NCBI GenBank assembly: GCA_026413225.1
Contig: CM048576.1
Coordinates: 4,658,501 to 4,722,500 of the forward strand
Length of the DNA stretch: 64,000 nt
Source of the DNA: Otis tarda
Taxonomy: Eukaryota > Chordata > Aves > Otidiformes > Otididae
Reading direction: 5' to 3'
Notes under the pieces: model-generated
The model's database searches: none
What the model saw: only the letters and a program-made list of their open reading frames with translations
Told to the model about the DNA's origin: nothing
Program-made: the position numbers and the translations under genes
Shown: in pieces, positions 1 to 13,084 of the stretch
Numbering within the stretch: position 1 is the stretch's first letter
How the letters are laid out: each line of letters opens with the position of its first letter

Positions 1-454
1 TTCTCCTGGTACATATGCAATATTTGCATCTGTCCCCGACTCTAGCACCAGAGCAGCTGCATTTAGCCTGCCCACCCTTGCTGAGGCTGGACGAGGGGAA
101 GGCAATCATGTTTCTGCACTAAACCATCTCCTGTCGTTAGGGCTGGGGGCCAGAGTATGTTCCTCAACAAGCCACCACAGACCCCCACTCCTGACATGCA
201 CACCTCTCCCTGCTTTGCACATCCCTGTGTTTATGACAGCCCATGTCTGATAGGTCCCAAGCGACGTGGACTGATTCCATGGCCCTTCTGCTTTCCCACT
301 GATGTTGCTAACTAAAGCTGCATTTCTGGGTCAAGTCGGAACAGGCAGCCCAGCTTCTGGTTGGACAAGCTTTGTTTGTGCTCTGGGAGAAATTGAGAGG
401 TTGAGCAGGCCTCAGCTGGGACGGGAGTTGCACAGTTGTGGCCTGGAAAAGAGG

Positions 455-474
455 GGACATGTTGCAACTTGCTG
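455..474. promoter_or_regulatory. candidate p53/p63-family response element
   Basis: Two abutting decamers, GGACATGTTG and CAACTTGCTG, fit the RRRCWWGYYY half-site pattern with one and two mismatches and no spacer. p63 is a known regulator of nectin genes in epidermis, so an intron-1 site would make sense, but a 17/20 match in 64 kb can arise by chance. Motif only; no conservation data. Confidence 0.25.
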
Positions 475-1334
475 CCCATTGCTCCCCCTCTCTCGGGTTC
501 CCTCTCAGGGTTTTGAACTTGGGAAATGCCTTCCTGCAAAAAGGCGTGTGAAATGGTGCCAGAGGGAAGCAAAGAAGGAAAAAGGGGAACAGCATAAACA
601 GGTGGTTCTGTCTTATGGGAGTACACTTGCTGGAGTCTGAGCACTGAGCTCCCGTTGAGGCTGTACAGTTTGGAGGCATAGGGAAGACCAGCCATCCCCC
701 ATGAGCTAATGCTCCAGACTCTGGAACGAGATGGCTTGTAGTCTCCTGTCCCCTTGGGGAATGCCGCCCCGGTGGCATACCACTCTGGTAGCTCAGGCAG
801 GGCCATGTGAATCCAGGAAGGTCCCCTGGGCTCCCAGGAGCCCCATACAGCTTGGATCTCTGCCTTTGGGGTCTAGGCTCCAGTAGCGGAAGCCAGCCTC
901 CCCCTTGCCTTGTTGCTGTACCCACTGAGATCTCTGTGCAACTTCAAGCTCTTTCATAGATAGCTGAACATTTGATGGATAGCTTGCAAGAAAGGCTGAG
1001 GAGCATCATGAGTCACCTTGAACATGTTGCTGAGGGACTTGGTTTCCCTCCATCTTACGAATCAGCCATAGGACAGGGGAGTGCTCACATATGATGTGAA
1101 GGAATAGCATTGTTTCCCTTTTCCTACTTCCTTCTCTTCTATTCAGCTCCTTCTCTATTTTAAATGTTGGGGTTTTTTTTCCCCCAACCATTTATCTTTC
1201 CATTCCTCTCCTCTCTCTACTATTCTTTTGTCTTCCTCTGTTTCAACCCCCTTCCTGCATGTCTGCAGGATGCCTCTGCCCAGACACAACAGATGCTGAA
1301 GGGCAAGACTAGAACTACTCTAGATGCAATCTCC

Positions 1335-1545
1335 ATTTTGCTCAAGGATCATTAATTACCTTGATGATTAAATACAATTAAAGATCCGTAAGACCTCTCT
1401 GATATCAGAGCCTCTAGCAAGGGCAGCTTTTAGGAACCTTCACCAACAGTAAAACAAAAGGAGGAGATAGACCAGTAAATCAGGGAATCCCAATTAAAAT
1501 CCATGCTTAGCTCATTAACCTAATTACACATTGTGTCGCACTAGC
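1335..1545. promoter_or_regulatory. AT-rich, homeodomain-motif-rich block (candidate conserved noncoding element)
   Basis: About 200 bp that contrasts with its GC-moderate surroundings. It is studded with TAAT or ATTA cores (CATTAATTACC, GATTAAATACAATTAAAG, CTCATTAACCTAATTACAC). Such compact AT-rich, motif-dense islands in introns of developmental adhesion genes often prove to be conserved enhancers. The call rests on composition alone. Confidence 0.3.
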
Positions 1546-4500
1546 CTCAGCTCCACTGAGGGGGAAGAGAGGCAGCAGTGGGGCAGGCCCGTTACTCGTG
1601 TGCTAACCATACTAGGTTGTTTATGTTAGATCTCTATTGTCTCTTTGGCTGAGAAAATGACCTTTGTGAGGGATTTCTAGCTGGGCTGCGGAAGTTGAGA
1701 AACATTTGTGCCGAGCCCTGAAAGTCGGCGTGCGTGCATGTAATACAGCATGTATTTCCTCTTCCCCGAGATGTCCTTTCCACATGCACCCTGCTCTATC
1801 TATACCCACTTGTCAGATAATAGCTCTGTGCTGGGCAGGAACCTTCTCCCACTCAATTCACCCTCATCCCTTACGCTTGGAGAGGCACCAGCAGAGCTGG
1901 TGGAAGGAGGAGAGCACCTGAATGGGATGGTAATGGAGATGAGGAGAAGAGGAGGTCTCTGAGAAAGGGGAAAAGGGAAGGGTTCGGTGCTGAGCATGCA
2001 GAATCCTTCAGCCAAAGCAGGCTCCTCTGCTGTAGCGTCGAGGCTGAAGCATGCCAGGTCTCCATGTCTTGCGGGTTGCTCTGCAGGGAGCCATCTGCTC
2101 TAGTTATCTGCTGTGGCACCAGACATCCCTGTCCTTTCTTTCCTTCCCCTTTCTTGCAGCAGGGACACCAGGTTGCACGAAGGCTTCCCCTTTGCCTGTT
2201 CTGAGGTTTCGGTCCGAGACCCTGCTCCCAAAGCCTGGCACAGCCTGGCAGGCAAAAGTCTGTCCCCCTCCAGGAGCCAATTATTGGGGTGGGAGAAGGA
2301 AGGCATGGTGTCTTGGGAGCACAGCTGTCCCACCAAGAAAGGGAAGAGAACAGGAACAGTTGCAAGCCCTGTCTCTGCTGAATCCAGGTGACTCATGGAT
2401 TTGTGGTTTTTCCACACGAAAGTCTGAGGGCTGGATCCTGCGGTGTGCAGCTGCATTCAGCGTGCTTCGCTGCCTACGTGTCTGTGTTCAAAGGGACAGG
2501 GAGGAGGCAGCAGGCCTCAGCACGTCCTGCCCATAACCAGTCGAATTTGGAAAAGCAAGTCAGAGCTCGAAGAGGTCAGGGTGCGGCTTCCCACATGGCA
2601 GAGCAAGGGAAGCGGGAGCATACTGGAGACCGTGAGTCCCGTGGGACCAAGCTGTGACTTTGCTAGTACCTGCAAACATGGAGAGAGAAGGGAAGGAGGT
2701 GAGAAGCCAGGAAGGCACGCTCCCCTCGGCAGAGCAGCTCCATATGGGGTCTATGCAGCAGAGCCTCTGCCAGTTGGGAGGGGACAGGTTTACCTTGAGG
2801 AATGCCACTGGGTTCCCTGGATCAGCAGGGCTTGGGAAGAGGCAGGGGAAAAGCAGAGAGAGCAGTTAAGCATTTGCAGGAGTTTTGACAGAGGCACAGC
2901 ACAGCTTGCCAAGCAATATGCCATGTACAGGCTATTTGAGCTTCTGGTGAGGAATGCTGCCATAGCATTAGGTGACTTCACACAAGGCCAGAGTGACCCA
3001 GCTGGCAGGCAAATGGCCATGCCAGCACTGGGAAGAGCTGCTGTTCAGCACTGGCTCCCATCTTAGTCTCTTGGGAAAGATCCGTTCCTTCCCTCTGCCC
3101 ACATATAAACACACCCAAACGCCATTTTCTTTCACATGGTTACACTGCAGGCATGTGAGGAAGATGGCAGGAATATGAAGGGACCAGAACCATGGGGAGC
3201 TATTGGAAGTTGGGTAGGGCTAGGTAGGATGGGGACAGATGGACTCAGATAGGCGGATGGAGCCCAGAGGTCCAGGAACCTGCTGAGTGGGGGAGACAGG
3301 ATCATGACAGCGAGTCTCTTGCACAGCTCAGTGCCACGATCCTGTTTAGTCCTAGGCTGAGCCATGGTGAGAGTGTTTCGCCTGGCACCAGTTTACTTGA
3401 GGACACTGTGTATGAGAACAGCTGTTCAAAAACTTCCACAGTGGGTGCCAACCTGAACTGAGACTGGAGAGGCAGCCAGGAGGCATAAAGGTGATCAAAA
3501 TCCTCTGAGGGACAAGAAAATAACAAATAGAAAACAGGTTGGGAAGTTCAGGATGCAGCTTTTTTTTTTTCTTTTTTTTCTTTTTTCCCTTTTTTCTGAT
3601 TAATTTGTCTTTACTTTGGAAAACAAAAAATCCCACTCTCGTAACAAGCTGTGTATCAGTTTTGCGGGGTTACTGTGCTAAACCCTAAATCACTGCCTCT
3701 GGCCCAGCAATGGCTGTTTCTGGGGATGACACATCCTGGATGATACATCCTGGAAGACACTGATCTCCTGAAGCTCTAGGGCTCTGGGAAAGTGGTATCT
3801 GCCTCTCAGCAATTATAGGATTTCCCTTTTGTGGAAAAGTTACAACTTCAAACCCTGCTGAAATCACGGTTCCTGGGATTCTGCAGGGTATGCTGTAATC
3901 CAGATGGGAGGTTTGTAGTTGCACTGCTCTGGGATCACAGGCATTGCCCCAAACCAAACAACGGACTCTAGGGTGCAGGAAAGAAGTTATCCCCGTTGCC
4001 ATAAAATGGTAGGCCAGCTCTCACAGAAGAATTTAATCTAGCAGAAGATCAGCAGGCAGCCTTCCTGAGACATCCCAGCCCCACTGGGACAGCGGGGCTT
4101 GCTTTACACATTGATAATTCTTTGGCTGGTGCTCTGCTTCCAGGTAATTAAAATGGCTTAACCCTGCAGCCCAAACAGCTGCCTGCAGATAACTTGTCTT
4201 TGTGCCCAAGGGACCCTTACCTCATTGTCCGCTCCAGAGAACCCCTTAACTGCAAGGCATGTTTGGAGGATACAAGGATTTCATTACACAGTGAGAGAGT
4301 GGAGGCAGAAACTCAAATACCTTTTTCTGGTATCAAGGCAATGGAAAGAAAGAGGGGATGAGGGAACAGAAAAAAAACAGATCCTAGGGATGTGAAAGAG
4401 CAGGGGATTTGTAGATCCTACAATGGGAGAATTTTTGAAGTCTATTTCTCAGTTATGCCAAGCATATCTGGAGTTTTCTCAGAGCAAACAATGCAATTAC

Positions 4501-6095
4501 TTTAGATTCACACTATGCCAGTGAGTTGTCAGGCCTGAGGTTTAGACTCCGAAAGAGTCCTGTGCAGACTTGCATATAAGCTGTTACACTTTCCTAAGGG
4601 ATATGGAAATTCTGAGAGAAAAGGCTACATTAATTTTTCTGAGGACAACTGTAAACTTTCTCTTCCTCTTTGGCTTCCTGTTGCTTCCCTGAGTCCTTTA
4701 CTTCACGAGATCCACAACAAAAAAATCCTACTCCTTTTCTCAGTTCTTATTGAGCGTGTCTAGCCCACAGGGCTGAAAACAGCCTTGGGTAAAAGATTGG
4801 GCTGTCCTTTCAGGTTGCCTTCAGCCCTGCAAAGAGGCAGTAATTTTGCATTTCAGGGGTGTTGTTTCTATTTCTGATGAGACGTCTCCTGAGGAAGGTG
4901 TGTCTCTCCCCTAAGTGAAGTATTTTGATTTCCCTTTGGGGCTCATCATCCTTATCCTCTTGTTCTCTGTTTCCTCCATCTCACTGCCTGTGTGTTATAC
5001 TGGGTCCAGGCACAGGGTGACTTCAGATGCAGAACCCATCACCTTTGCATTCTTGCACAGGTGATTCCAGTGTGGACTGATCTGCTCGCCACACTATTGA
5101 TCTGTTGTCCAAAGACCTGTTCCCTATGACTGTCATAGATTTGGTGCTGTGGCAGCATCAGAAACAGGAGATTCTCAAGTCTGGTGCCTTTCCAGAACTA
5201 GGAAGAGACTTAGCTTTTGGTTTAATTAACGATTCGTTTCATCCCATTTGTGAGTATATTGGCAAGGCACTAGTCTGTGCCTTGCAGCAGTGTTCCTCTT
5301 GCTTACAGCAACCAGGCTGCTTAGCACGACTAGAGTCCTTTATCAGAATGGCTATACCATTTGCCAGTGCCCGAGCTTACTTTTAATGAGCAAATTAATC
5401 TATTTCTGCATGGCACTGTGCTGTGCCAGGAGGACATGTCCTGCTCTGCTCTGTGTTCACACAAGGTGACAACGTGCCTTAAAACTGGTGTTGCTTTCTG
5501 CTCACCTTTGCCTCCTCTCAGAGTTTCTACAGACAAGCTTCTGTTGCCAGACACAGCCCCTAAGACCTCTGCCCCTAACTGAAGAATGACCCTTTGAACT
5601 CTCTAACCCCCACACTAATAGGAGTTAATGACATTTATCTACATACTTATCTTTCTTTTCCACTGCCTACTCCATTACTCCCCACGCTGAAGTATCTGGG
5701 TACCTTCCTGCCAATAACAGTTTGTGGCATCCAGGTGACATTAACTCTTTTTCCATGATGGGAGAATTACTGTTCAAACAAATTAAGAACCTCTCTTTAA
5801 TCTCTTTTTCCTCGTTTCTTCTTTCTCTTTTTTTTTTTTTTTCTTCTTAGCCATTCATTTAATACCCATGTGGTTATTTCTGGAAATCTTTCTCCACTCC
5901 TGTCCTGGTCATTTTTTACAAAATTCAAGATGGGACTTTTTGTCCTCTTTTCTCTTGCTGTTAGCTATTTATATCTTTCCATCCATCTTCTTAGGTAGTC
6001 AAGTATCCAGCTGTGTTATATCTGTCACCTTGGTACCTAAGCAACAAGTAAAAAAGTTTCTTAACAGCTGTTAGCTCAAGCAATGGCTGCTGTAG

Positions 6096-6200
6096 AGCAG
6101 GGGTGGCAAACAAGTGACACTCGAGCTGCTGTGCAGCTTATGAGTAATTCAAGCCCAGCTGCCATGCCAGAGGTGGTGAAGCACCAAGGAGAGCCCTGCC
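6096..6200 (+). mobile_element. possible hAT-type DNA transposon end
   Basis: The string CAGGGGTGGCAAAC at 6098 is a typical hAT terminal inverted repeat start, and the following CTCGAGCTGC...TGCAGC text resembles the GC-rich subterminal region of sauropsid hAT non-autonomous elements. I do not see the matching reverse-complement end or a clear 8 bp target duplication downstream, so this would be a truncated end. Similar CAGGGGTGG strings at about 31234 and 61775 lack further resemblance. Confidence 0.35.
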
Positions 6201-9200
6201 CAGTCTTGTCCTGTCCTTCTATAGAGCATTTGGACCCCAGGGGAGGTGTTCTTGTCTCCTAGCGATTCATTCTGCACAGCTCCTCCTCACTTGTGTGGTG
6301 GTCCTCAGCTGCTCTGGGACCTGGCATGGTAGGTCAAGAAAGTCTGTCACATCTCACCTACAAGTCTCCCTGCTTCTGCCTCTGGTGTTTTGGCTCCAGA
6401 GCCATTTTCCCATCCTCAAGGGAGGCAGCAGACGAGACCTGTCACGAGGAGGGTTGGGGAGCTGGGATGCTGGCTGATGCTGGGGCACCGCTGTGCGGGA
6501 GCTCACTCTTGGCGGGCAAAAAGCTCTCTGCTCTCAGTGTGTCGAAGAGCAGCTGCTGCGTGCAGTAGCCAAGCACTCGGCCTCCTGACAGTGCAGCCAG
6601 GTGCTGAGAAATCTTGCCCAGTTGCTTTCGTCTTTCCAAGGAGAAAATGTGAAAGTTCTGCTAGAAACCTAAAGGACCCTTTCTTTTCTTCATTTTTCCT
6701 CCCACCAGGGGAGCTGGCTGACATTTTTGGGGTAAAGTTTGTCTTTAAAAATGTACAACGTTCTGCAGAACTGTGTCCATATTGTCGTGTCTGCTAAAAA
6801 ATGTAATAGTCTGGTTTGTGTTCTCTCCCCATCGTTTTTTTCCCCCCAGCCTGAAAAGAACATGAGTTCTCTTAAATGTAGCTGTTAGCAAGTGGGAAGA
6901 CACAAACAGCAGACGGAGGAGGAGATGGGCACACCAGGCAGGTGGAGGGTGGGAGCAAATCCGTCTGTCGGGAAGCAGGAAGAGACACGGAGTCCAAAGG
7001 AACGGGCTCTGGAGTGGTCCCATCCCAGGCTACATCACACAGCTGTGCGGGTTGGCCCAAAGCCCCAGAAAACTCCTAAGCTGGGGACGGGGTGGGCTGA
7101 GACTCTTGCAGAATGAATCCAGATGGACTGGAGCTCAGAGTGGGCTGTGGAAAATGAAGTCGAGGAGAGTCACAGGCAGGCGGGAGGTGCTTTCTCTTTG
7201 GGTGTGAGAGCTGTTAGAAGGGTCAGCTGTGGAGATGACTGAAATGCAGAATAGGCTTACAAGTGGGGATACTGGGCATTTCAGAATGAATTTTCCTTCT
7301 TCTTTGAAACAAACTGGCGTTTGAAAATTTCCATGGAAATGGAATTTCAAAAGAAAACTTTGTTCTGGCTTAATCTAAAATGTCCCATTGCTTTATAACC
7401 AAAGCATGTCATTCTGGTTGCAGTTCTGGTCAGTATTTTACCATATACCATTGAAAAGAAATGAGAGACCAAAAGGATAAGTTGTTCTACCATAAATTTA
7501 ATAAGTCTTAAAATGAGAAAACCCTTTTTTTTTTCAAATGGGAAAAACTAAAACCACACACACACAAAAAGAGGAAACATTAAGTTTCAAGTTTAGCACA
7601 GACTGTTTCAACCTTATCAAAAGGCTTTTTTTTTTAATTGAATTTTGTCAAAATCAGCACGTTCCAGTGGACAGTTTTGGCTTGGACTAAATGGTACTTT
7701 CCATCAGAAAAACATGCTGTGTTAGAAAATTTTCCACTAGCTCTAGTTTTTTTTTCACATACTTTCCATTTTTGTGGCAACTTCATCAGTCCCCAGTTTC
7801 AGCTACGATGAAACAAGCAGAAGTCCCAAGAGAGCAGTTGACCTCTTGGTCTTTGAAGACCAGGATGAATCACTGGAGCTCTCCCCAGTGGCACAGAGGA
7901 AAATACGTCTGCCCCACTGAGCAGCCTGCTGTCCACATAGCCAGCCTTTTGAACACAGCTTATGACTACGTAAGAAGGAAACAGCCTAGTGCTGTTGCAG
8001 TTTCAACAAAACTCAATGAAATAACTATGAAAGTCAATGAAATATGTCAATTAAGGCCAACTGAGCTATTTAACCCTCAATCTCTAGGCATGGTTTTTCC
8101 ATGTTTTCTCCTAGTTTTTCCAGCATGAGGCTGGAAATGGGATGTTGACTCTTGGCTTGCTCCATCCTGTCGCCTGTTAGTAGAGGACTTTATGGGGAAC
8201 TGATTGCTTTTTGGTTCTGGCTTCTCGCTCATTAATATAGACTTTGGGAGCAGTTAGGTTTAGAGCAAATACGTGATTCGGGCCTGCCGTAGGGATTCAG
8301 GCCTTGTAGCTACCCACAGCTCCTGTCACAGTTGTTGGTATCCCAGCCTTTCTGCTCAGGCATCCCCATACTGGGGAAAAAAAAAAAAAAGTGGAATGTG
8401 CTGAGAGAGGCCCAAAAACCAGCCCAAAGAGCAGCAACCCATTGTAGATACTTGCATCCATCAGACTCTGAGTGATGCATAGCTGAAACACCTCCCAGGA
8501 TGTGTACGAAGGGGCACCTTTGTACCTGGGCATAAGAGGCCGGATGAGTCACTCAGCACAGCACAGCACAGTGTCATTCCACCTCCTGAGTGACATTTGT
8601 CATTGAATTCCCCTGAGTGTTATATCACAACCCAGCTCCTCCCTGGGGCTGCCTGGAAGCACAAAGCCACCTTATTTGAGGAGGGAATAATAAGGCATGG
8701 AGAAGCCTTTAGTTTCCCTTCCTGGAAGTTTGCTTGCCTCCCCCCTTGTGCTACAGTCACTAAGTTTATAAAATTCATAAGTCCAAGTCCTCAGTTACCC
8801 CTGTTTGCTCCACCAGAAAGAGCCAGCCTTGCTCCCATTGAGGGGTGTCCCAAGGGAAATGTGATGTGGTCCCTATTTTGTAAATTTCTCTCTGCAGAAG
8901 TCCCTTTGAACTCCTGCTCCTCCTGACTTGCCCTCTGCTCTGTACTAAACACTGTCTGTCTTTATAGTTCAGTGAGCCCTCACTGGCTGCCCTCGCCTTT
9001 TTGGGTAGATGAGAGAGGATATAACCCTATTGGTCTCCCTCACCATCCCCAGAAAAGCAAAGCCACCGCCAGACGAGGCAGGGAGCGTGACCCGCTGTGG
9101 GAGGCCTCCCCGCCGGGCTCTGACTCTCACCCATTGCCTTCCTCCCCCCTCTCAGATGCTCATGACTGGGGCCAGAACAGGCTGCCTTTAATGGGTGGTC

Positions 9201-9794
9201 TTGTCACTTGTTTACAGTCCTGAGCCTTACAAGCTCAGCAGGCTCCTCTAAGACCCCACCTGTGCAGCCATTTGGAAGCTCAGCAATCATGCCCGAGACA
9301 GCCTGGATGGAGGCTGTGACCTTAATAGATACGAGAACTGCATCTCCATCCAGCATCTCCGCTCAACCCCACCAGCTGCCGTGAGGTCTGGAGTCGAAGG
9401 GACGCTCACACACCCAAATCTGCCCTGTGCAGATCTCTCTCCTTGCTGAAGTGGCACTGCTGTTGAGCTGTAGCAGGCCATGCCAGATCCAAACCTGGGC
9501 TAGGAGGATGACAGCAGCCGCTGATCTGGCAAGTGAGAGAGGTGAGGCAAACCTGGAGCGCATGTCAGCTCCTCGGGGCAGTGTGAACTGGAAGTGCAGA
9601 GCTGGCTTTGATCAGAGGTTGAGTGGGACACTCACCATCAGCTTCAACGTCTCTCATCATTTCTGTCCTGTTCTTAGCACAACATGTCATAGATTTTGTT
9701 GCAGCCAGTTTGTCCATTGTTGAGAAAAACACGAGCCACGCTGTGGGAGCATTTAGTCTAGCTGTTGATGTGGATCATGTTTAGGTTTGCTTCC

Positions 9795-9940
9795 AGGCTC
9801 TGTCAACAGAATAGGTTTTCCACTTCATCTTGCTGTGCCTCAGTTTCCTCAGCCATAAAAATGAGGGCAACCTTTTCTATTTGCATGAGTGGTGGGTGGG
9901 GCTGTGAGACTTTACCACAAATGCCTCCATACCTGCTTCC
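9795..9940 (+). repeat. MIR-like SINE fragment
   Basis: The segment holds the MIR core reading TGTGCCTCAGTTTCCTCA, then a CCATAAAAATGAGGGCAAC stretch that parallels the MIR 'TCTGTAAAATGGGGATAAT' section. The flanks are too diverged to set exact ends. MIR is an ancient amniote SINE, so this copy is an old neutral fossil. It lies just upstream of a second copy in the same orientation. Confidence 0.6.
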
Positions 9941-9984
9941 TTAGGTGAGAATTGTCACCGTAATATGCAGATAGCCACATCTAA

Positions 9985-10180
9985 ACCAAGCCATTCAAGT
10001 GAGATTGCCACTGATTGCCTGGGTGGCCTTGGGCACATCTCTTTGTCATTCAGCACCTCTGATTTCCCCATCCCTGAAAACACAGGTAATAATACTTTCC
10101 TGCCTCTCAGGGTGTTGGAGGATTAATTAGTTACTGTTTGAAAAAGCTTTTGAAGATGCAAAGCTTTCCATAAATATGCA
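9985..10180 (+). repeat. MIR-like SINE, fairly complete 3' half
   Basis: Reading along the + strand there are matches in order to the MIR consensus: TTGCCTGGGTGGCCTTGGGCA, a CTCTGATTTCCCCATCCCTGAAAA section, GGTAATAATACTTTCCTGCCT, CAGGGTGTTGGAGGATTAATTAGTTA, and the AAAGCTTTTGAAGATGCAAAG tail region. The collinear order of several blocks makes this a secure call despite divergence. Old, non-coding. Confidence 0.75.
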
Positions 10181-11129
10181 GACTTACTCCTACAGATGGG
10201 GCCCAGGTAGGACTGAAGCGTGGTGTCTGTCACTCTGCACTGGGGAGTGCATAAATCTGGGGAGAGGTGAAATTTGTAAAATTAGTTCCCTGCACAGGAA
10301 CTTCATTATAAGAAAGCTGAGCAGCAGCAGCAGGCTGGAAATAAGGCAGGGCATGAGTTTTGGTTCATATGTACACACTGTTCTTTATGTCCTGGAATGG
10401 GCAGGAATCCTTAAACGACCCAGACAAAGTTGGGAGGTCTGATTCTCTTCCACTTCCCTGCAGAAATATCTCTAGGGCAAGATAAAACACATTAGGAGAT
10501 AAATCAGAGGCAGTCAGCTGGCAAAGGGTGTCTGTCCATTGCATCTGCTGGATGCAATGTTTGCATTTGTGTTGTTTGCAAAGATTTTTCCCAGTTGTCA
10601 GCTCTGACGGGTCATGAGCCACCACAACATATATCACATTTTTCTGGTCTCAAAAAATTTTTTTTTTTGCTATTTCTATCTTCACACAAATTATTGTAGA
10701 ACATAGCAGGGCATTCCCACTTGCAATAGTAGAAAATGTTTCTCTTTAATTTAAGGAGATAGTGAAATACCAGCAATGTGTTAACATACCAAGAGGATAA
10801 TAGGAGGAAAGACAAGAGGAAAGCAAGACCACCGTCAGAAAGCTGTGGCTGGTTAGCATGCATTTAAACTATAGGAAAGTAGGAGTTTTGATCTTCTCCA
10901 CAAAAATTGCAGGCCTGGCCAATACCAGCATAGTTTGGCAGGGGTGCTTTTTTCACCACGTCTTGGACAGAAGACCAGAGAGTTTGTATCCTTTGGTAAT
11001 TTCAATTTCTTGTGACCTGGCATCTACCCCCATGATAAAAGAGGCTTGATTTGAGTGAGGAGAGAGAGGATCAGGGGGTGGTGAGGCTGGTGGGGGCAGT
11101 CAAATTAGGGCTGCCAACTATTAACCCTG

Positions 11130-11240
11130 GCGCTGAAGTCACGCCTGAGTCAGCAGAGTTTCGGCTTTGTCGCATTCCCATTGTGGAGGCGAGTGAGTCA
11201 TCACCGGCCGATCCCTGCGAGCTCCCCAGTTTCCTGCTCC
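11130..11240. promoter_or_regulatory. candidate enhancer with two perfect AP-1 sites
   Basis: Two perfect TGAGTCA heptamers lie 48 bp apart on the same strand (11146-11152 and 11194-11200). The first reads TGAGTCAGCA, which also fits a MAF/NRF2-type half element. The second sits in TGAGTCATCA. The flanking DNA is locally richer in CpG than the surrounding intron. Paired AP-1 sites are common in epithelial enhancers, and nectin-1 is an epithelial junction gene. Function is inferred from motifs only. Confidence 0.4.
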
Positions 11241-11289
11241 CGCTCTGAGCTGTCAGCCCAGGGAGGGAAGGAAGGATCTGATGTTCTCT

Positions 11290-11475
11290 CTTTCTGTGCC
11301 ATCAAGTTTATTTTTGTTTTTATTGAATCTCTTCAATTTCAAGTTCCTTCATTTCGGAAATGAGGCTCTCTATGGGTTACTATCTTGATCCCCTCTTCAC
11401 AGCTCTTCATTAAATCCCTCCTCCTTAGCACCTGGAGAGCTCTAATAGCAAGAATATTTAGCTCTGGACCGGGGC
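11290..11475. promoter_or_regulatory. AT-rich intronic block (candidate conserved noncoding element)
   Basis: Directly follows the AP-1 pair. It is about 185 bp, T-rich and AT-rich, with TTTATTTTTGTTTTTATTG, TTCATTAAATCC and CTAATAGCAAGAATATTTAG. No repeat family recognised. Composition and its position beside the AP-1 pair are the only support. Confidence 0.25.
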
Positions 11476-13084
11476 TCCTTGAACAACATCCAAGGCAACG
11501 CGGAAGTTACAAGAAAGAGGCAAGGCAGAGAAAATGCTCATGTACATTTGGGGACTCAGCCCATCAAGATAAGGTCTCAGGACAGTCTCGGCTTAATTGG
11601 CTTCCCCCTGCTCAATGCTTCAGCTCCTTTCCCCTCCTCCACACTTGATTTTCCAGCTGTACTGTTCTTTTCTACCCTCACTTCCCCACCCACCCAATAA
11701 GCTTTGGCTCTGAACGTGGTCCCCTTTCTCAGTATTCCCTCTTGTTTACAGGTCAGAGTTGGGAAGCAAGAAGACCCTTAGTTTTTCCTTGCTGGCAGGC
11801 AACGAGATGATTCTTGAGAGAAGGATCTTTGATTTGTTGTTCTTTGTCCACCCTTGTCTTTGCCTGGCCCGCTGCCTGCAGAATTAGGATCCTGGACATT
11901 CACTGGTGCTTATCCAGAGGAATTAGTGGCTGGGGATGTAGTGATGATATTGGAGAGGCACAAAAGGGGTGGGAAAATTTGTAAGGCTAAAATGGAGGGA
12001 GGACAAGTCAAAGGAGCATTGTAGACCAGGTTGAGAGGCAATCCTCTCCTGGCTTATGGAGACAGGTAGTGGGAGCAGAAGGGAGATGTAAGTTGCACAA
12101 GGCCAGAGGGGAAAGGAGGTGAGAGTCTTCTGAAGCCAGGCACTGGACAGGTATGAGTAAGAGCACACAGTGGGAAAAGAGCTGTGGAAGGAGCTGGAGT
12201 AAAGTCCAGTCCAAAAGGGCTAGAGGAACGGGTTGCATGGACGGGAAGGTGAGCCAAGTACTGGTGCACGTCAGGTCGAGGCAAGGGGCAGTATGGCTCG
12301 CTGCTCAGGTGTGTGGGAACTGCAGCGCTTGCCGAAGGATTAGCTGGCATGCTTGTGGGGCGGGGCAGGCAACAGGAGCTGGCTTCTCCGTGGTGACTGA
12401 GAAGCCTTTGTGCTTTGTTGCTGAGTGTGGAGTTTCATAGCTTTATTTCAGGAAGGCCTTTCCCAGTGCTGTGTCAGCTCTTTCAGGAGCCCTGCTCTGC
12501 CAGCCTTCCTGCTTTTGCCATGGGGCATGTTCCCCTCCCCTTGACTTTGAGGGGTGAAGCAAAGCAGCTGTGTGAAAGTCAGGAAAGGTACAGCAGACTG
12601 TGAAAGCTGGAAGCAAAGGCAGGCATAGTTATTCCTTTCCCACTCCTCTGGTCTGCAGGCCCTTTCCTAGAGAACTAGAAGGCTGGCCGCAACTGGAGCT
12701 GTTTGTGAGGCTGAAGCACAGACAGCAAGAACTAGTGATCTAGTCTGGTGTTCATCTCTGCTTTTTACTGTCTGCTTGATCTGTGGCCGTTCTCGCCCTG
12801 GCATCTGTTTTTCTTTCATCTAGGACAAACATGGCCTTGGTCTTGTTTAGGGCCCTTGTGTGAGCCAGTGGTGGCTCAAAGAATAGACTTCCCAAACCTT
12901 AACAGAGCATCAATGGATCAAGCCCTTTCGGAAAGATCTTTCATTCAAGTGGATCCTGAGGCTGCTTTGTGCTCTATTTATCTAAAGAGGAAATACTGCA
13001 TAGGCAGGAGAAGGCAACCCTGATTTATCCCAATGGCATCTCCACCATCCTGTCCTAGCAGATAGCCAATGAAGGGCTGGCTAG

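Noticed and set aside
1164-1355. Hydrophobic frame MLGFFFPQPFIFPFLSSLYY that might be the missing signal-peptide exon
   Set aside because: The hydrophobic run comes from a T-rich tract; there is no following phase-1 donor in frame with a leader-like cleavage site, and no CpG-rich context.
2443-3066. 207-codon open frame on + strand
   Set aside because: No family motif, low-complexity composition, no splice sites or initiation context of note; overlapping frames on the other strand are equally long. Chance open frame.
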